Shown here one piece after another: positions 60,890 to 64,000 of a stretch of 64,000 nt of DNA. The notes beneath the pieces were generated by a model that worked only from the letters and a program-made list of their open reading frames with translations, searched no databases and was not told the DNA's origin. Made by a program: the position numbers and the translations under genes. This DNA is from an uncultured Lachnospiraceae bacterium (GTDB lineage Bacteria; Bacillota; Clostridia; Lachnospirales; Lachnospiraceae): positions 1 to 64,000 of the forward strand of contig CAJTRL010000014.1 in the NCBI GenBank assembly GCA_910578715.1, given 5' to 3'. Every line of letters starts with the position of its first letter. Positions within the stretch are counted from its first letter, which is position 1.

Positions 60890-63265
60890 TCATTTAAATT
60901 CCGCGATGGTGACGCCCGCATCCCCTTCTCCGTATTCTCCGAGGCGGTAGCTTTTTACATATTTACAGCGGCGGAGGTAATCCTGTACGGCCTTCCGAAG
61001 CGCTCCGGTTCCTTTTCCGTGGACAATGCGGACGCTTGGCAGATGCGCAAGATAGGCGTCATCCAGATATTTGTCGAGCGCGGAAAGCGCTTCGTCCACG
61101 GTCTTGCCGAGCAGATTGATTTCCGTCGAAATGGAATAGGATTTCGACATTTTCAGCTTACCTGAACTGCTCCGCTGCATGGGTGCGGCGGTAGTGACCG
61201 TTTCTTCCTCCAGTAAAATCAAATCGTTCAGATTCACCTGGGAGCGGATAATGCCGCATTGCACGAACAGCTTTCCATGCTTGTCGGGGCGGGTGCTGAC
61301 GATGCCTGTAAGTCCCATGGAAACGACTTTTACGCGGTCGCCCGGATTAATCTGATTTGGCTTTAACTGTTTATGGGCCGGGTTTTCCGAAGGTTTCAGG
61401 GACAATTTCGCATTTTTCTCAGATATTTTATCCCGTACTTTCTGCCGGGACTGCTCCAAATCTTTCATGGTGGAAGTTCCGGCTTTCTGGAACGTGCGAA
61501 TCGTTTCGTCGGCCACATCTTTGGCTTCCTGTAATATCTGCCGTGCCTCTTCGTGGGCCTCCCGCAGAATACGCTCTTTGGACTGGTCTAATTTTTCCTG
61601 TTTGGATTCCAGCCGTTTTCGCAGCGATTTGATTTCTTCTTTATGGGAAGCGATTTCCAGCCGCTCCTTTTCGATGATGACGCGGCTGTTTTCCAAATCG
61701 GATAACAGGTCTTCAAAACTTTCTTTATCTTCGGTAATGTGCTTCCTGGCGCTTTCGATAATCTCATCGGAGAGCCCCAGTTTGGAAGAGATGGCAAAGG
61801 CGTTGCTTTTGCCGGGAATCCCGATTAATAACCGATAAGTCGGCCGCAGTGTTTCTACATTAAATTCACAACAGGCGTTTTCCACAAACGGCGTGGAAAG
61901 CGCGTAGACTTTCAGCTCGCTGTAATGAGTGGTCGCCATCGTGCGGATGCCCCGCGCGTGCAGATAATCCAGAATAGCGGTGGCGAGGGCCGCGCCCTCC
62001 GTCGGGTCGGTGCCCGCGCCGAGCTCGTCGAAAAGACAGAGAGAGTCGGCGTCCGCATGCTCCAGAATCGAAACGATAGAGGTCATATGGGAAGAAAAGG
62101 TGGAAAGATTCTGCTCGATGCTCTGCTCGTCGCCGATATCCGCATAAACTTCCGTAAAAATCGAGAGTTCGGAACGGTCGAGCGCCGGAATATGCAGTCC
62201 GGCCTGGCCCATCAGCGTCAGGAGCCCCACCGTTTTCAGGGAAACGGTCTTGCCGCCGGTATTCGGCCCGGTGATGACCAGCAAATCAAAATCCGTGCCG
62301 AGCTCGATATCGATTGGCACGACCTTCTTTTTGTCCAGAAGCGGATGACGCCCTTTGCGGAGTTTTAAATGATGTTCCGTATTAAACAAAGGCATACTTC
62401 CGTTTTGCTCCATAGCGAGGGAGGCTTTGGCGAAAATAAAATCGAGCGTCGTCATTAACTTCTGATTCTGTGTAAGCGCTTCCGTATGTTCTCCGGCCTG
62501 GGCGCTTAAATCCGCAAGGATTCTTTCGATTTCTTCCTGTTCTTTGATATCCAGTTCTTTCAATTCGTTGTTCAGCGTTACGACGGCGGCCGGCTCAATA
62601 AAAAAGGTAGAGCCGGTGGAAGACTGGTCGTGCACCATGCCCGGAACCTGTCCTTTATATTCCGATTTGACCGGAATGCAATAGCGGTCGTTCCGCATCG
62701 TGATGACGGCATCCTGTAAATAAGTCCGGTAAGAGCCGTTTACCATAGAGGTAAGCTGCGAGTGGATTTTATCGTTGGTAAGAAGTTTTTTCCGGCGTAT
62801 CTGTTTCAGGGCCGGACTGGCATCGTCAGCCATTTCCTCCTCCGACAGAATACATCTTCGGATTTCGTTTGCCAGATTTGTCAGGGGCTCCAGACCGTTG
62901 AAGTACTCGTCAAGCGTATCGGCGGGCGCATCATCCCTGTCGTTTCTCCCGTATGTCTTAATTCTGTTTACATTTTCCAGCATTGCGGCGATTAGAAGAA
63001 GCTCGTGGGAAGAAAGAGCGCTTCCTACCTCCAGTGATTTGACACATCTCCCCAGGTCTTTATTGCCGCCAAAGGAAGTGGAACCCTTTTTAAAAAGACG
63101 GCTCAACGCATCGGCTGTTTCCCTCTGCGCATGCTCGATTTCCTCCTGAACCGTCATCGGCAGCAGCTCCCGGCAGAGCTTCCGCCCCGGTTCGGAAGTC
63201 GCCTTTTCTATCAGGCGCTCAATGATTTTGTTATATTCTAAAACTTGTAATGCTTTGCTGTTCAT
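60890..63265 (-). CDS. mutS2: Endonuclease MutS2
   Basis: The 791-residue protein has the MutS core with Walker A VITGPNTGGKTVSLKTVG, the MutS signature LFDELGAGTDPTEGAALA and THYSELK, then a long coiled coil (LEIASHKEEIKSLRKRLESKQEKLDQSKER), a KOW-like segment and a C-terminal Smr nuclease domain (SVRIVHGKGTGALRKAVQDYL). It rescues collided ribosomes or suppresses recombination. No mutS1 or other repair genes lie beside it. Confidence 0.97.
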   Translation of the reverse strand: MNSKALQVLEYNKIIERLIEKATSEPGRKLCRELLPMTVQEEIEHAQRETADALSRLFKKGSTSFGGNKDLGRCVKSLEVGSALSSHELLLIAAMLENVNRIKTYGRNDRDDAPADTLDEYFNGLEPLTNLANEIRRCILSEEEMADDASPALKQIRRKKLLTNDKIHSQLTSMVNGSYRTYLQDAVITMRNDRYCIPVKSEYKGQVPGMVHDQSSTGSTFFIEPAAVVTLNNELKELDIKEQEEIERILADLSAQAGEHTEALTQNQKLMTTLDFIFAKASLAMEQNGSMPLFNTEHHLKLRKGRHPLLDKKKVVPIDIELGTDFDLLVITGPNTGGKTVSLKTVGLLTLMGQAGLHIPALDRSELSIFTEVYADIGDEQSIEQNLSTFSSHMTSIVSILEHADADSLCLFDELGAGTDPTEGAALATAILDYLHARGIRTMATTHYSELKVYALSTPFVENACCEFNVETLRPTYRLLIGIPGKSNAFAISSKLGLSDEIIESARKHITEDKESFEDLLSDLENSRVIIEKERLEIASHKEEIKSLRKRLESKQEKLDQSKERILREAHEEARQILQEAKDVADETIRTFQKAGTSTMKDLEQSRQKVRDKISEKNAKLSLKPSENPAHKQLKPNQINPGDRVKVVSMGLTGIVSTRPDKHGKLFVQCGIIRSQVNLNDLILLEEETVTTAAPMQRSSSGKLKMSKSYSISTEINLLGKTVDEALSALDKYLDDAYLAHLPSVRIVHGKGTGALRKAVQDYLRRCKYVKSYRLGEYGEGDAGVTIAEFK

Positions 63266-63331
63266 ATAGGACCTCTTATTTTTATTATAAAGTTATGATT
63301 GCTGTTTTATATGATTGTCTGGCGAAACGCG

Positions 63332-63466
63332 GGATGGGGCAGCATGGTTTCCAACGTCACCGCGCTTTCGCTCCGCTTCGGGTGTAACGGTACTAAGCTC
63401 AAAAATACTTCGCTAAGTACCGACACCCTCGAAGGGGTTCCTTTTGGAAACCATGCTGCCCCATCC
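63332..63466. repeat. 135-bp palindromic element with 21-bp perfect arms
   Basis: GGATGGGGCAGCATGGTTTC and its complement form perfect 21-bp terminal arms (63332-63352, 63446-63466). Inside, GGGTGT-AA-CGGTACT... pairs with ...AGTACCG-ACACCC, with the tip at 63388-63422 that matches the element at 30191-30221. It sits between mutS2 and the last gene, which run divergently. Confidence 0.8.
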
Positions 63467-63593
63467 TTTTATCAGCCGCGGACGATTCCATTATCATACT
63501 CTTCCAGAAATATCATACCATAAAGGTTGTAAATTTACTATGAAAAAGATATACTTAGACATGGTAAGCTGAAAGAAAGGCATGGACATTGAT

Positions 63594-64000
63594 ATGGAAG
63601 AGGATGATAAAAAGAAAGCGGAGTCCGGGAATGCGGAAAACATAAAAGAACAGGCGGAATATACGCCTTCGGTGCAGTCGGATTTTTTGCGGGAAAAGAT
63701 GAAGCAAAGGCCGGTTAATAAAAAGAAGCTGTTGCGCCGCACGATTGTGACGGCGCTGCTAGCGGTTGTTTTCGGAATCGTGGCCTGTCTGACGTTTCTG
63801 ATTCTGGAACCGGTTATCAATAACTGGCTCTACCCGCCGGAGGAGGCAAAAGAGGTACAGTTTCCGGAAGAGACGATTATGGAAGAAATGAATCCGGAAG
63901 ATATGCTGACAGAAGAAGAGCCGGAGGAAAAAGAACCGGTTGAGCTGGAGCTGGAACTGGTGGACGAGAAAATCGAGGAACTGCTTTCACAGGTAACCTT
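63594..64000 (+). CDS. Membrane-anchored protein, probable S1C (HtrA-like) protease N-terminus, cut by window end
   Basis: The visible 135 residues have an acidic/lysine-rich cytoplasmic start, one membrane helix (IVTALLAVVFGIVACLTFLIL) and an acidic extracytoplasmic linker (PEEKEPVELELELVDEKIEE). This layout recalls Lachnospiraceae trypsin-like serine proteases (S1C) with an N-terminal anchor, but no catalytic residue is inside the window, so the call is tentative. ATG 63594 is the second of two in-frame ATGs 12 nt apart after GAAAGG (first 63582). Confidence 0.5.
   Translation, partial: MEEDDKKKAESGNAENIKEQAEYTPSVQSDFLREKMKQRPVNKKKLLRRTIVTALLAVVFGIVACLTFLILEPVINNWLYPPEEAKEVQFPEETIMEEMNPEDMLTEEEPEEKEPVELELELVDEKIEELLSQVT

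Overview
The window looks like the chromosome of a Gram-positive, spore-forming gut clostridium of the Lachnospiraceae type. This rests on codon and protein style, strong AAGGAG-type ribosome binding sites, sigma-A promoters, GH94 phosphorolysis of beta-glucosides, a class II galT, DUF1700 and MoxR/DUF58 genes, and a promoter resembling sigma-G sites in front of an Asn/Gln-rich small protein. The species cannot be named from the sequence alone.

Layout. 1-2.4 kb holds two frameshifted genes and a small exported protein. 2.4-6.9 kb is an accessory block with four GNAT acetyltransferases, a beta-lactamase-like serine hydrolase, an MBL hydrolase and a P-loop kinase. 6.9-13.5 kb carries a two-component system, a three-gene ABC exporter, and an MFS efflux gene behind a probable leader-peptide attenuator. 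13.5-21.3 kb is a beta-glucoside locus: a GH94 phosphorylase diverging from a LacI regulator, a sugar-binding lipoprotein and two permeases. 21.4-26.2 kb has DUF1700, spore-type and MoxR-DUF58-membrane protein genes. 26.4-30 kb is a housekeeping run (rRNA methyltransferase, amidase-like pseudoenzyme, RdgB, YfcE).

30.3-41.0 kb is the highlight: an IS30-family transposase followed by a filamentous-phage (inovirus) prophage. It has a Zot/pI morphogenesis ATPase, a short pVIII-like coat protein, a large secreted attachment-type protein, several one-TM virion-type proteins, and a CRESS-DNA-type Rep (HUH endonuclease plus superfamily 3 helicase) instead of the classical pII. Next to rep lies a hairpin with a circovirus-like CAGTATTAC loop motif and AT-rich iterons. 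Together they describe a Gram-positive inovirus with an origin of eukaryotic-CRESS type.

41.1-64 kb returns to core chromosome: tRNA-Pro and tRNA-Gly, an AraC regulator with galK-galT, a HAD phosphatase, a DUF4143 ATPase, an oxidoreductase, a radical SAM protein, nth, an exonuclease, a VanW-domain protein, an Lrp regulator with an aminotransferase, trmL, a second two-component system, mutS2 and the start of a membrane-anchored protease-like protein. Several dispersed palindromic elements and a recurrent double-AUG start signal run through the host portions.
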